DNA of 64,000 nucleotides from Falsirhodobacter algicola (GTDB lineage Bacteria; Pseudomonadota; Alphaproteobacteria; Rhodobacterales; Rhodobacteraceae), in NCBI RefSeq assembly GCF_018279165.1, contig NZ_CP047289.1, positions 434,001 to 498,000 of the forward strand, read 5' to 3'. This document shows, piece by piece, positions 37,499-45,720 of the stretch. Under the pieces are notes generated by a model, which worked only from the letters and a program-made list of their open reading frames with translations, did not search any database and was not told the origin of the DNA. The position numbers and the translations under genes were made by a program. Positions within the stretch are counted from its first letter, which is position 1. Every line of letters begins with the position of its first letter.

Positions 37499-38656
37499 AT
37501 GCCCGTCCCGAACAGCATCGCCGCCATGGCCGACGATATGAAGGCATGGCGCCGCCACCTGCACAGCCAGCCCGAGGTCGCCTTCGACTGCCACGACACG
37601 GCCGCCTTCATCGCCGCCCGCCTGCGCGACTTCGGCGTGGACGAGGTGCATGAGGGGATCGCCACCACCGGCATCGTCGCCATCATCGAGGGGCAGGGCC
37701 CCGGCCCGGTGATCGGGCTGCGCGCCGATATGGACGCGCTGCCGATGACCGAGGTGACGGGCCTGCCCTACGCCTCGCAGCGGGCGGGGGCGATGCATGC
37801 CTGCGGCCATGATGGGCATGTGACGATGCTGCTGGGGGCGGCCCGCTATCTGGCCGAGACGCGGGCCTTTTCGGGCCGGGTCGCGCTGATCTTCCAACCG
37901 GCGGAGGAAGGCGATGGCGGCGCGCTGGAAATGGTGCGCGAGGGGATCATGGACCGCTTCGACATCGCCCGCGTCTTCGGCATCCACAATTGGCCGGGTC
38001 GGCCCTTCGGCACGATGATGACCAATCCGGGGCCGCTGATGGCCTCGGTTGATACGGTCACGGTCACGTTGCGCGGGCAGGGCGGGCATGGCGCGATGCC
38101 GCACACGACCGTCGATCCGGTGATCGCGATGGCTGGCCTCGTGCAGGGCTTGCAGACGGTCGTGTCGCGCAACGCATCGGCGCTCGACAATCTCGTGGTG
38201 TCGGTCACGCAGATTCATGCGGGCAGCGCCTCCAACATCATCCCGAGCGAGGCGTGGATGACCGCCACCATCCGCTCCTTCACGCCCGAAGTGCGCCGCC
38301 TGGCCGAAGAGCGCATCCGCGCGCTGATCGCGGGCCATGCCGCCGCCTATGGCGTGGAGGCGGTGGTGGAGTACGATCTTGGGTATCCGCCCACCGTGAA
38401 CCATCCCGAAGAAGCCGTCTTTGCCGCCGACGTGGCGCGCGGCGTCGCGCTGGCCGTCGAGGCCGACCACCCGCGCGAGATGGGGGCGGAGGACTTTTCC
38501 TATATGCTGGAGGCGCGGCCCGGGGCGTATCTGTTCCTTGGAACGGGTCCGGGCGCGGGACTGCACAGCGACAGCTACGATTTCAACGACGAGGTGGCAC
38601 CGATCGGCGCCGCCTTCTTCGCGCGGCTGGTGGAAACCGCGCAGCCCCTCGCCTGA
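37499..38656 (+). CDS. M20-family amidohydrolase (hippurate hydrolase-like)
   Basis: A 385-residue metal-dependent amidohydrolase/carboxypeptidase. Motifs: VIGLRADMDALPM, HACGHDGHVTMLLG (metal ligands), FQPAEEGDGGALEM (catalytic Glu) and the dimerisation-domain RGQGGHGAMPHTTVDP, then GAEDFSYML near the end. The substrate is an N-acyl amino acid or peptide-like amide; hippurate specificity is only by family name. AGGAG precedes the ATG. Confidence 0.9.
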   Translation: MPVPNSIAAMADDMKAWRRHLHSQPEVAFDCHDTAAFIAARLRDFGVDEVHEGIATTGIVAIIEGQGPGPVIGLRADMDALPMTEVTGLPYASQRAGAMHACGHDGHVTMLLGAARYLAETRAFSGRVALIFQPAEEGDGGALEMVREGIMDRFDIARVFGIHNWPGRPFGTMMTNPGPLMASVDTVTVTLRGQGGHGAMPHTTVDPVIAMAGLVQGLQTVVSRNASALDNLVVSVTQIHAGSASNIIPSEAWMTATIRSFTPEVRRLAEERIRALIAGHAAAYGVEAVVEYDLGYPPTVNHPEEAVFAADVARGVALAVEADHPREMGAEDFSYMLEARPGAYLFLGTGPGAGLHSDSYDFNDEVAPIGAAFFARLVETAQPLA

Positions 38657-38668
38657 AGGGCGCGATGC

Positions 38669-38692
38669 GGGGGGCCGGCAGTCCGGCCCCCC
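38669..38692. terminator. Hairpin between convergent amidohydrolase and mtlK
   Basis: A perfect 10-pair stem with a CAGT loop (GGGGGGCCGG/CCGGCCCCCC) sits midway in the 44-base gap between two convergent stops. There is no T tract, but its strength and placement suggest a bidirectional transcript end. Confidence 0.55.
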
Positions 38693-38700
38693 GGCATGGA

Positions 38701-40173
38701 TCAGAGCGTGCCGTCCAGATAGCGCGCGATGACGGCTTGGCTGCCATCGGCCCAGACCGCGCGCAGAAGCTGATCGAATCGCGCGACGACGGCCGCATTC
38801 TCGCCCAGATCGCCATAGACTTCGCGCATCGCCAGCCAGACCGACGGATCGTCCTTGGCGCGGGCGGCGACCAGCGTCAGCTGTTCCCAGCTCGGATCGT
38901 TGGGGGCGATTTCGGCGCCGGTCTCGCTGGTGCCGAAGCAATAGCGGCACCACAGCGCCGACAGCAGGATCAGACCCGTCGCATCGCCGCCCTTGGCCAC
39001 CACGTCGCGGATGGAAGGGACGATGAACTTCGGCTGACGGTTCGAGCCGTCGAGGCACAGCCGACGGATCGTGTCCGCCACGGCCGAGTTGGCGCAACGT
39101 TCGAGGATCAGTTGCTTATAGGCCGAAAGGTCCGTGTCCGGCACCGGCGGCACGATCGGCAGGATCTCCGTCTGCTCCACCTTGTCGAGGAAGGCGCGGA
39201 TCTGATCGTCCTGCATCGCCTCGTGGACGAAGTGGATGTCGCGCAGGCCCGCCGGATAGGCGAGGATCGCGTGACCACCGTTCAGGATGCGGATCTTCAT
39301 CGTCTCATAGGCGTCCACCGCTTCGGTGAAGGTGACGCCCACCTTTTCCAGTTGCGGACGACCGGCGGGGAAGTTGTCCTCGATCACCCATTGGCGGAAC
39401 GGCTCGCAGGTGACGGGGGCCGCATCCTCGAGGCCGAGGCCGGCGATCATCTGGATCTCGTGCGGGCCGGTGGCGGGGGTGATGCGGTCCACCATCGAGC
39501 TGGGGAACGCGACCGAGGTGCCGATCCATTCGGCGAGTTCCGCATCCGACAGGCGGGCAAGGCCGATCACCGCATCGCGCGTGACATGGCCGTTATGGGG
39601 AACGTTGTCGCAAGACATCACGGTGAAGGGCTGAAGACCGGCGGCGCGGCGGGCCTTCAGCGCGGCGATGATCGCGCCGAACACCGTTTCCGGCGCGTCG
39701 GGGTTCGCAGCGTCGCGCTGGATCGCGGGATGCTCGGGGCTGAAGGTGCCGGTCTTGGGGTCGATGAAATACCCCCCTTCCGTCACCGTCAACGAGACGA
39801 TGCGGATCGCGGCATCCGACATCGCGGCGATCAGCGGGGCATTGGTCGGATCGACCGGCACGAAGCCCGGCATCGCGCCGATGATGCGGGTGCTGGTGGA
39901 ATCGGGGGCGCGTTCGGTCACCGAGGAGAGGTAATCCTGCGTCTCCAGCAGGCGGCGCATCTTCTCGTCGCCCTCGCGCACGCCGGCGCCGAGGATGGCC
40001 CAGTCGTGGTCGAGGCCCATGCCGAACAGATCGTCGAGATAGACGGCCATATGGGCACGGTGGAAGTTGCCGGTGCCGATATGCACGATGCCGGGCGTCA
40101 GCGCCTTGCGATCGTAGTTCGGCACGTTGATGCCCGCGGGCAGCGCGTTCAGGTTGGCTTCGTTCAGTTTCAT
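38701..40173 (-). CDS. mtlK: Mannitol 2-dehydrogenase (polyol dehydrogenase)
   Basis: Oxidises mannitol, and in relatives also arabitol and sorbitol, to the ketose with NAD. The 490-residue length, the N-terminal nucleotide segment (GIVHIGTGNFHRAHMAVYLDD) and the conserved KIRILNGGHAILAYPAG (catalytic Lys region) are those of the long-chain polyol-specific dehydrogenases, as in R. sphaeroides MtlK. It lies at the end of the polyol transport operon; two bases separate the upstream smoS remnant's stop codon from it (TGACATG). Confidence 0.94.
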   Translation of the reverse strand: MKLNEANLNALPAGINVPNYDRKALTPGIVHIGTGNFHRAHMAVYLDDLFGMGLDHDWAILGAGVREGDEKMRRLLETQDYLSSVTERAPDSTSTRIIGAMPGFVPVDPTNAPLIAAMSDAAIRIVSLTVTEGGYFIDPKTGTFSPEHPAIQRDAANPDAPETVFGAIIAALKARRAAGLQPFTVMSCDNVPHNGHVTRDAVIGLARLSDAELAEWIGTSVAFPSSMVDRITPATGPHEIQMIAGLGLEDAAPVTCEPFRQWVIEDNFPAGRPQLEKVGVTFTEAVDAYETMKIRILNGGHAILAYPAGLRDIHFVHEAMQDDQIRAFLDKVEQTEILPIVPPVPDTDLSAYKQLILERCANSAVADTIRRLCLDGSNRQPKFIVPSIRDVVAKGGDATGLILLSALWCRYCFGTSETGAEIAPNDPSWEQLTLVAARAKDDPSVWLAMREVYGDLGENAAVVARFDQLLRAVWADGSQAVIARYLDGTL

Positions 40174-40174
40174 G

Positions 40175-40222
40175 TCAGCTCATCCAGTTGCCGCCATCGG
40201 CGTTGCATGTCCGGGCGACGAT
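40175..40222 (-). pseudogene. smoS: C-terminal remnant of sorbitol dehydrogenase (smoS)
   Basis: Directly upstream of mtlK the reading frame IVARTCNADGGNWMS ends in TGA. It aligns with the C-terminus of R. sphaeroides sorbitol dehydrogenase SmoS, which I recall as IVAQTYNVDGGNWMS, differing at three positions. No start, NAD-binding or catalytic part of a short-chain dehydrogenase is present in the 200-base gap. In R. sphaeroides smoS lies exactly between smoK and mtlK, so a deletion scar is the simplest reading. Confidence 0.65.
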
Positions 40223-40274
40223 GTGGACCGCACGGATGTCTCGCCGTGACCGCGCGGCCGGAAGGAAACGGCGT

Positions 40275-40308
40275 CGCCCGGGAGGCGCATCCGCGCGCCC
40301 CCCGGGCG
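40275..40308 (-). repeat. Strong hairpin in the smoK-mtlK gap
   Basis: Arms CGCCCGGG-A-GGCGC (40275-40288) and GCGCC-C-CCCGGGCG (40295-40308) pair over 13 positions with one mismatch (G-T on the minus strand) around a 6-base loop. It lies in the stretch where smoS should be; it may mark a deletion junction or be an mRNA-stability element. Confidence 0.5.
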
Positions 40309-40340
40309 GTTGTTGTGGACCGCGCATCGCGCGATGGCAA

Positions 40341-40365
40341 GCCCGCCACCCCAATGGGGGCGGGC
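40341..40365 (-). terminator. Hairpin just after smoK
   Basis: A 7-pair outer stem (GCCCGCC/GGCGGGC) with a 3-pair inner stem and a one-base bulge begins 11 bases beyond the smoK stop on the minus strand. It has no T tract, so it may attenuate rather than end transcription before mtlK. Confidence 0.4.
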
Positions 40366-40376
40366 CCGCCGTCCGA

Positions 40377-41369
40377 TCAGATCGACATGCCTTTGGCGTC
40401 GAAGCGGTGGATGCAGGCGGGGTTCGGCGTCAGCCAGATCGTGTCGCCGTGACGCACGTTCACCTCGCCATCCGCGCGCACGTTGATGAGGCCGAGATCG
40501 GTTTCGACATGCAGGAACGTGTCCGAGCCGAGATGTTCGGACACCGTCACGCGGCCGCGCCACGCGCCCGTCTCGCCGACCGAGACATGCTCGGGGCGGA
40601 TGCCGATTTCATGCGCGTCGTATTTGGCCGCCTCGGCGCCGCCGACGAAGTTCATCTTCGGGCTGCCGATGAAGCCCGCGACGAAGCGGTTCTTCGGGCT
40701 GCGATACAGTTCCAGCGGGCTGCCGACCTGTTCGATGCGGCCGGCCTGCAGCACGACGATCTTGTCGGCCATGGTCATCGCTTCCACCTGATCGTGGGTG
40801 ACGTAGATCATGGTCGTCTTCAGCTCGTTGTGCAGCTCCGAGATCTCCAGCCGCATGTTCACGCGCAGCGCGGCATCGAGGTTCGAGAGCGGTTCGTCGA
40901 ACAGGAACGCCTTGGGGCTGCGCACGATGGCGCGGCCGATCGCGACCCGCTGCCGCTGACCGCCCGAAAGCTGCCCCGGACGACGGTCGAGATAGTTGGT
41001 GAGGTTCAGCACCTCGGCGGCGTTCGTTACCTTCTCGTTGATCTCCGCCTGCGGCATCTTGGACATCTTCAGCGGGAAGGCGATGTTCTTGCGCACCGAC
41101 ATATGCGGATAGAGCGCATAGGACTGGAACACCATCGCAAGGCCGCGCTGTGCCGGACGTTCGGCGGTCGCATCGCGGCCGTCGATTTCGATCTTGCCGC
41201 CCGAGACATCCTCGAGGCCCGCGATCAGACGCAGCAGCGTCGATTTCCCGCAGCCCGAGGGGCCGACGAAGACCACGAATTCGCCGTCGTTGATGGTCAG
41301 GTCCAGCGGCGGGATAACCTCGGCATCGCCGAACCGCTTCGCCACGCCTTTGAGTTCGATTTGACCCAT
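40377..41369 (-). CDS. smoK: Polyol ABC transporter ATP-binding protein
   Basis: Energises polyol import. The 330-residue protein has Walker A ([13 protein letters not shown]), the signature [14 protein letters not shown] and Walker B ([13 protein letters not shown]). A C-terminal OB-like regulatory domain ([19 protein letters not shown]) is typical of MalK/UgpC-type ATPases for carbohydrates. The ATG at 41369 lies 11 bases beyond the stop of smoG. This is the position held by smoK in the R. sphaeroides operon. Confidence 0.93.
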   Translation of the reverse strand: MGQIELKGVAKRFGDAEVIPPLDLTINDGEFVVFVGPSGCGKSTLLRLIAGLEDVSGGKIEIDGRDATAERPAQRGLAMVFQSYALYPHMSVRKNIAFPLKMSKMPQAEINEKVTNAAEVLNLTNYLDRRPGQLSGGQRQRVAIGRAIVRSPKAFLFDEPLSNLDAALRVNMRLEISELHNELKTTMIYVTHDQVEAMTMADKIVVLQAGRIEQVGSPLELYRSPKNRFVAGFIGSPKMNFVGGAEAAKYDAHEIGIRPEHVSVGETGAWRGRVTVSEHLGSDTFLHVETDLGLINVRADGEVNVRHGDTIWLTPNPACIHRFDAKGMSI

Positions 41370-41380
41370 GGGATTCTTCC

Positions 41381-42211
41381 TTATTTGACGGCGCCGAAGG
41401 TGAGGCCACGCACGAGCTGTTTCTGGCTGAACCAGCCGAGGATCAGGATCGGTGCGATGGCCAGCGTCGAGGCGGCAGAGAGTTTTGCATAGAACAGCCC
41501 CTCCGGCGAGGAGTAGCTGGCGATGAAGGCGGTCAGCGGGGCGGAGTTCACCGCCGTGAGGTTCAGCGTCCAGAACGCCTCGTTCCACGCGAGGATGATG
41601 TTCAGCAGCAGCGTGGAGGCGATGCCCGGAACGGCCATCGGCGTCAGGATGTACACGATCTCCTTGCCGAGCGAGGCACCGTCCATGCGGGCGGCTTCGA
41701 GGATCTCACCGGGGATTTCCTTGAAGTAGGTGTAGAGCATCCAGACCACGATCGGCAGGTTCATCAGCATCAGCACGATGACGAGCCCGGTGCGGGAATC
41801 CAGAAGGCCCCAGTCGCGGAAGATCAGGTAGATCGGGATCAGAACGCCGACGGCCGGCATCATCTTGGTGGACAGCATCCACATCAGCACGTCCTTGGTG
41901 CGGCGGCCCGGCACGAAGGCCATGGACCATGCCGCGGGGATCGCGACGATCAGCGCCAGCACGGTGGAGCCGACCGAGATGATGACCGAGTTCATGAAGT
42001 GCTGGAAGTAGTCCGAGCGCTCCTGAACGGTGGCGTAGTTCTCCAGCGTCCAGTGGAAGTTGAGGAACTTCGGCGGGATGGAGATCGCGTCGATCTCCGT
42101 CTTGAAGCTCGTCAGGATCGTCCACAGGATCGGGAAGAAGATCAGGAAGGCGATGAGCCAGGCCACGACCGTGACCAGCGCCTTGCGTTGCGGGGTGCTT
42201 GCGCGCGCCAT
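41381..42211 (-). CDS. smoG: Polyol ABC transporter permease
   Basis: Inner-membrane permease of 276 residues with six predicted helices and the MalG-type EAA loop ([20 protein letters not shown]). It pairs with SmoF to form the channel. It follows smoF after a one-base gap and precedes smoK; the start is [20 protein letters not shown]. Confidence 0.93.
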   Translation of the reverse strand: MARASTPQRKALVTVVAWLIAFLIFFPILWTILTSFKTEIDAISIPPKFLNFHWTLENYATVQERSDYFQHFMNSVIISVGSTVLALIVAIPAAWSMAFVPGRRTKDVLMWMLSTKMMPAVGVLIPIYLIFRDWGLLDSRTGLVIVLMLMNLPIVVWMLYTYFKEIPGEILEAARMDGASLGKEIVYILTPMAVPGIASTLLLNIILAWNEAFWTLNLTAVNSAPLTAFIASYSSPEGLFYAKLSAASTLAIAPILILGWFSQKQLVRGLTFGAVK

Positions 42212-42212
42212 C

Positions 42213-43085
42213 TTACGTCTCCAGGTTCTTGCCGATCATCCGCATCAGGAAGATCGCGACGATGTTGGCGAGGATCACGGCGATGACGCCGCCGGCGGAG
42301 CCCAGACCCACGTCATATTGCAGCAGCGACTGCGAATAGACGAGGTAGGTCAGGTTGGTCGAGGCATTGCCCGGACCGCCGTTCGTGGTCACGAGGATCT
42401 CGGCGAAGATCGACAGAAGGAAGATCGTCTGGATCAGGATGACCACCGTGGCCGCGCGCGACAGGTGCGGCAGCATGATGTGGAAGAAGCGGCTGACGGG
42501 GCCGGCGCCGTCCATCTCGGCGGCTTCGAGCTGCTCGCTGTCCAGCGATTGCAGCGCCGTCAGAAGGATCAGCGTGGCGAAGGGCAGCCACTGCCATGCC
42601 ACGATCAGGATGATCGAGAAGAGCGGCGCCTGCGATAGGAAATCGAAGGGCGGAAGACCGAACACCCCCGCCAACCAGCCGAAGAGGCCGTTGACCGGGT
42701 TCATGAACATGTTCTTCCACACGAGCGCCGACACGGTCGGCATCACGAAGAAGGGCGCGATGACCAACACGCGCACGACGCCTTGGCCCCACATGGGCTG
42801 ATCCAGCAGCAGGGCGAGGAGAATGCCGCCCACGGTCGTGATCAGCAGGACACCGCCCACCAGCAGCAGCGTGTTGAACAGCGCCGGCCAGAAATTCGGG
42901 TCCGTGAAGAAGTAGCGGTAATTCTCGAAACCCGTGAACGGGTTATCGCCGGGGATCAGCAGGTTGTAGCGCAGGAACGAAAAATAGATCGTCATGCCCA
43001 GCGGCACGATCATCCACAGAAAGAGGAGGATCACGGCGGGAGAGATCATCAGGCGTCCGGCGGCGCGAGAGGCTTGGGTGGCCAT
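42213..43085 (-). CDS. smoF: Polyol ABC transporter permease
   Basis: The second permease, 290 residues, MalF-like. It contains LMISPAVILLFLWMIVPLG and the EAA motif (EAAEMDGAGPVSRFFHIMLP). The start MATQASRAAG is used. The gap between it and smoE contains a 12-pair hairpin, suggesting different mRNA stability for the binding protein and the permeases. Confidence 0.93.
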   Translation of the reverse strand: MATQASRAAGRLMISPAVILLFLWMIVPLGMTIYFSFLRYNLLIPGDNPFTGFENYRYFFTDPNFWPALFNTLLLVGGVLLITTVGGILLALLLDQPMWGQGVVRVLVIAPFFVMPTVSALVWKNMFMNPVNGLFGWLAGVFGLPPFDFLSQAPLFSIILIVAWQWLPFATLILLTALQSLDSEQLEAAEMDGAGPVSRFFHIMLPHLSRAATVVILIQTIFLLSIFAEILVTTNGGPGNASTNLTYLVYSQSLLQYDVGLGSAGGVIAVILANIVAIFLMRMIGKNLET

Positions 43086-43109
43086 GCGGGCGGTCCTTAT
43101 GTTGCGAAT

Positions 43110-43136
43110 GGGGTGCGGCGGAGACCGCCGCACCCC
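43110..43136 (-). repeat. Perfect 12-pair hairpin between smoE and smoF
   Basis: GGGGTGCGGCGG and CCGCCGCACCCC form a perfect stem around a 3-base loop (AGA), 23 bases after the smoE stop and 24 bases before the smoF ATG. Such intercistronic stems after binding-protein genes are known to raise the amount of the upstream mRNA (as in malE-malF); here the role is inferred. Confidence 0.6.
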
Positions 43137-43159
43137 GTGTCTATTGCCGGATCAGCGGA

Positions 43160-44476
43160 TTACTTCGGGTAGCCGGCGCGTTGCATTTCGCGCTTGGTCA
43201 GCGCCTGTGCGGAGGACAGGGCCTGATCCGCGCTCGTGGTGCCGGCCAGCGCCGCCGAGAAGACCTGACCGACGGCGGTGCCGATGGCCTGGAACTCGGG
43301 GATGGAGACGAACTGACCGCCGGTATAGGGCACGTCCTGAACCGACGGGCTCTGGGTGTCGGCCGACTCGATCGCGTTCAGCGTCGGTTCGGCGAAGGCC
43401 GCCGTTTCGATGTATTCGGGGTTCTCATAGAGAGAGGTGCGCGTACCGGGAGGTGCGTTGGAGATGCCCTGCTCCTGAGCCACGAGGTTCGTGTACTCTT
43501 TCGAGGTCGCCCAAGCGACGAAGGCCTTGGCCGCGTCCTGTTTCTTGGACGATGCCGGGATCGCGAGGTTCCACGACCACAGCCAGTTGCCGTGGTTGTC
43601 TACGCCGTCCTTGTGCGGGAAGGGCGCGAAGCCCACGCTGTCGGCCACGGTGGAATCGTCCGGATTCGACACGAAGGAACCGGCGACCGTCGCATCCATC
43701 CACATACCGCATTTGCCGGTCTGGAACAGCGAGAGGTTCTCGTTGAAGCCGTTCGACGATGCGCCCGGAGGGCCGTAATTCGTCATCAGGTTCAGGTAGG
43801 AATCGAGCGTTTCCTTCCATTCCGGGCTGTCGAATTGCGGGTTCCAGTCGGTATCGAACCAGCGCGCGCCCATGGAGTTGGCCATCGCCGTCAAGAAGGC
43901 GATGTTCTCGCCCCAGCCGGCCTTGCCGCGCAGGCAGATGCCGTAGACGCCGTTCGACTTGTCGGTCATCTTCTCGGCGGCTTCGGTGATGAAGGCCCAG
44001 GTGGGCTGCTCGGGCATGGTCAGCCCGGCCTTTTCCAGCAGGTCCGTGCGGTACATGACCATCGCGGATTCCGCATAGAACGGCGCGGCATAGAGCGTGC
44101 CGTCCACGGTCAGCGCCTGCGCCACGGCCGGCAGGAAATCGTCCACGTCGTAATCGGCGCCCATGTCTTCCAGGGGCAGAAGCCAGTTCTGCCGCGCCCA
44201 GATCGGGACTTCGTAGTTGCCGATGGTCAGCACGTCGTACTGCCCGCCATTCGTCGCGATGTCCGTGGTCACGCGCTGGCGAAGGACGTTCTCCTCCAGC
44301 GTGACCCAGTTCACGTCGATGTCCGGGTTCTTATCCTTGAAATCGGCCATGAGGCTTTGCATCCGGATCATGTCGCCGTTGTTGACGGTCGCGACAGTGA
44401 TCGTCTCGGCTGCGGCCGGCAGGCCCAGCGCGGCGACGCAACAGGCACCCATGAGCCCGCGAATGGTCGTATTCAT
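43160..44476 (-). CDS. smoE: Polyol ABC transporter solute-binding protein
   Basis: Periplasmic binding protein of 438 residues (family 1 extracellular solute-binding). The start MNTTIRGLMGACCVAALGL gives a signal peptide with cleavage after AAA-E. Typical features are TIGNYEVPIWARQNWLLPLE and GTLYAAPFYAESAMVMYR. By operon context it binds mannitol/sorbitol-type polyols. A strong AGGGAGG stands before the ATG, and the promoter region upstream holds inverted repeats. Confidence 0.94.
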   Translation of the reverse strand: MNTTIRGLMGACCVAALGLPAAAETITVATVNNGDMIRMQSLMADFKDKNPDIDVNWVTLEENVLRQRVTTDIATNGGQYDVLTIGNYEVPIWARQNWLLPLEDMGADYDVDDFLPAVAQALTVDGTLYAAPFYAESAMVMYRTDLLEKAGLTMPEQPTWAFITEAAEKMTDKSNGVYGICLRGKAGWGENIAFLTAMANSMGARWFDTDWNPQFDSPEWKETLDSYLNLMTNYGPPGASSNGFNENLSLFQTGKCGMWMDATVAGSFVSNPDDSTVADSVGFAPFPHKDGVDNHGNWLWSWNLAIPASSKKQDAAKAFVAWATSKEYTNLVAQEQGISNAPPGTRTSLYENPEYIETAAFAEPTLNAIESADTQSPSVQDVPYTGGQFVSIPEFQAIGTAVGQVFSAALAGTTSADQALSSAQALTKREMQRAGYPK

Positions 44477-44512
44477 AGTATCCTCCCTGCGAATGAGCAT
44501 ATGCCCAACTCG

Positions 44513-44597
44513 TTGCCAAATGTTCACCGGCTGGTGAGGAAGGTCAAGGCCCTTGTGTCGTCTTCGTGGGGCCGTATTGCGGTGAACCTTTGGGCAA
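44513..44597 (-). promoter_or_regulatory. smo operon promoter with paired operator arms
   Basis: On the minus strand a TTGACC (-35, 44547-44542) and AACATT (-10, 44524-44519) are separated by 17 bases; the -35 is good, the -10 weak. TTGCCAAATGTTCACC (44513-44528, plus strand) overlaps the -10, and its inverted near-copy GGTGAACCTTTGGGCAA lies at 44581-44597; the two differ by one base change and one indel. The -10-proximal arm is itself extended into a palindrome, TCACCGGCTGGTGA (44524-44537), inside the spacer. These are probable binding sites of the SorC-type regulator encoded just upstream. A promoter with a weak -10 suggests activation or looping repression. Confidence 0.55.
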
Positions 44598-44629
44598 ACG
44601 TGGTCGGGGTGGCCCGATTTCCGTGCATC

Positions 44630-45604
44630 TTAGTCGTGTCGTCCGTCCAGAAGCGCGCGTGCGGTCGTTTCGTCCGTGACAAGTCCATTCAGGATGCCAC
44701 CCTTCAGCGCGCCGCGCAACGCTGCCATCTTCGCCTTGCCCCCCGCGACGCCCACCGTCAGCCGTTCGGCCGAAGGATGGACCTGAACCGAGGTCAGACG
44801 TTCGCCCAGCGGAGTGTCGATGTACTGACCGTCCGCATCGTAGACATACCCCGTGATCTCCCCCACGGCACCGCGACGTTCTAGCGCATGCAGATCGTCC
44901 GAGGTCAGGAAACCTTGGGTCAGGAGGGGCGCCCGTGCGCCCATCTGCCCGACGCCGAGGAAGATCACATCCGCCCGCTGGCCCAGATCGCGCACCGTCC
45001 GCACCGCCCGCAGGTTCAGCACGCTGCGCCGCTCTTCGGCCGAGGCGACGAGCACGGGGGCGGGCATCGGGAAATGCGGGGCATGGATGCGCGCCGCCAG
45101 CGTCATGATCACCTCGAACTGGCTGCCGGAGCCGTCGTCGGCGATATTGCCGATCAGCGATACGAGCGTCTGATCGGGGCGGGCGCGATGCTCCACCTCG
45201 GCGGCCATGGCGGCAAGGGCGCGCCCGATGCCGAGGCCGACGATCCCCGTCGTCTCCCGTCCCAGCACGGCATCGAACAGCGCCGCCGCGATCGGGCCGA
45301 GCGAGCGGTCGATATCCTCGCCCAAGGATGGGGCGACGCGCACCTCGTGAAGATCGAAGCGGTCGCGCAGCCGGGCCTCCAGTTCGAGGCATTCCGATAG
45401 CGGGTGTTCCAGCCGGACGCGCACCAGCCCTTCCTGCATGGCGCGGCTGACCAGCCGCTGGGCCCGTTGGCGCGAGATGCCCATCTGCGCGGCGATCTGA
45501 TCCTGTGTCAGCCCGCCGGCGTAATAGAGCCATCCGGCCCGCGCTGCGGCATCCAGGGGGTCGGGCGCGCCAAGGCGGCGTCCCCTTGTCGGCATCTCGG
45601 TCAT
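44630..45604 (-). CDS. SorC/DeoR-type sugar-responsive transcriptional regulator
   Basis: A 324-residue regulator. It has an N-terminal helix-turn-helix (LTQDQIAAQMGISRQRAQRL, about residues 33-52) followed by the SorC sugar-binding domain (TGIVGLGIGRALAAMA, LVSLIGN, VGQMGARAPLL, VGVAGGKAKMAALRGAL). It should control the polyol operon directly downstream, as SmoC does in R. sphaeroides. The ATG at 45604 has GGAGGA; a TTG five codons upstream is unlikely. Confidence 0.9.
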   Translation of the reverse strand: MTEMPTRGRRLGAPDPLDAAARAGWLYYAGGLTQDQIAAQMGISRQRAQRLVSRAMQEGLVRVRLEHPLSECLELEARLRDRFDLHEVRVAPSLGEDIDRSLGPIAAALFDAVLGRETTGIVGLGIGRALAAMAAEVEHRARPDQTLVSLIGNIADDGSGSQFEVIMTLAARIHAPHFPMPAPVLVASAEERRSVLNLRAVRTVRDLGQRADVIFLGVGQMGARAPLLTQGFLTSDDLHALERRGAVGEITGYVYDADGQYIDTPLGERLTSVQVHPSAERLTVGVAGGKAKMAALRGALKGGILNGLVTDETTARALLDGRHD

Positions 45605-45720
45605 ATCTGTCCTCCCCAAGGCGCAGGTTATGGCCGATGCGCCGCGCCGGTGGAAGCCCTTTCCCTTATGGCCAAGCCCGCAGGATCATGCCACCTTCCG
45701 TGCAAAACGGAGAATGCGCG

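Noticed and set aside
36635-39097. MazG with a 550-residue N-terminal extension
   Set aside because: The extension is antisense to the M20 amidohydrolase; an ordinary ATG at 37435 gives the family length.
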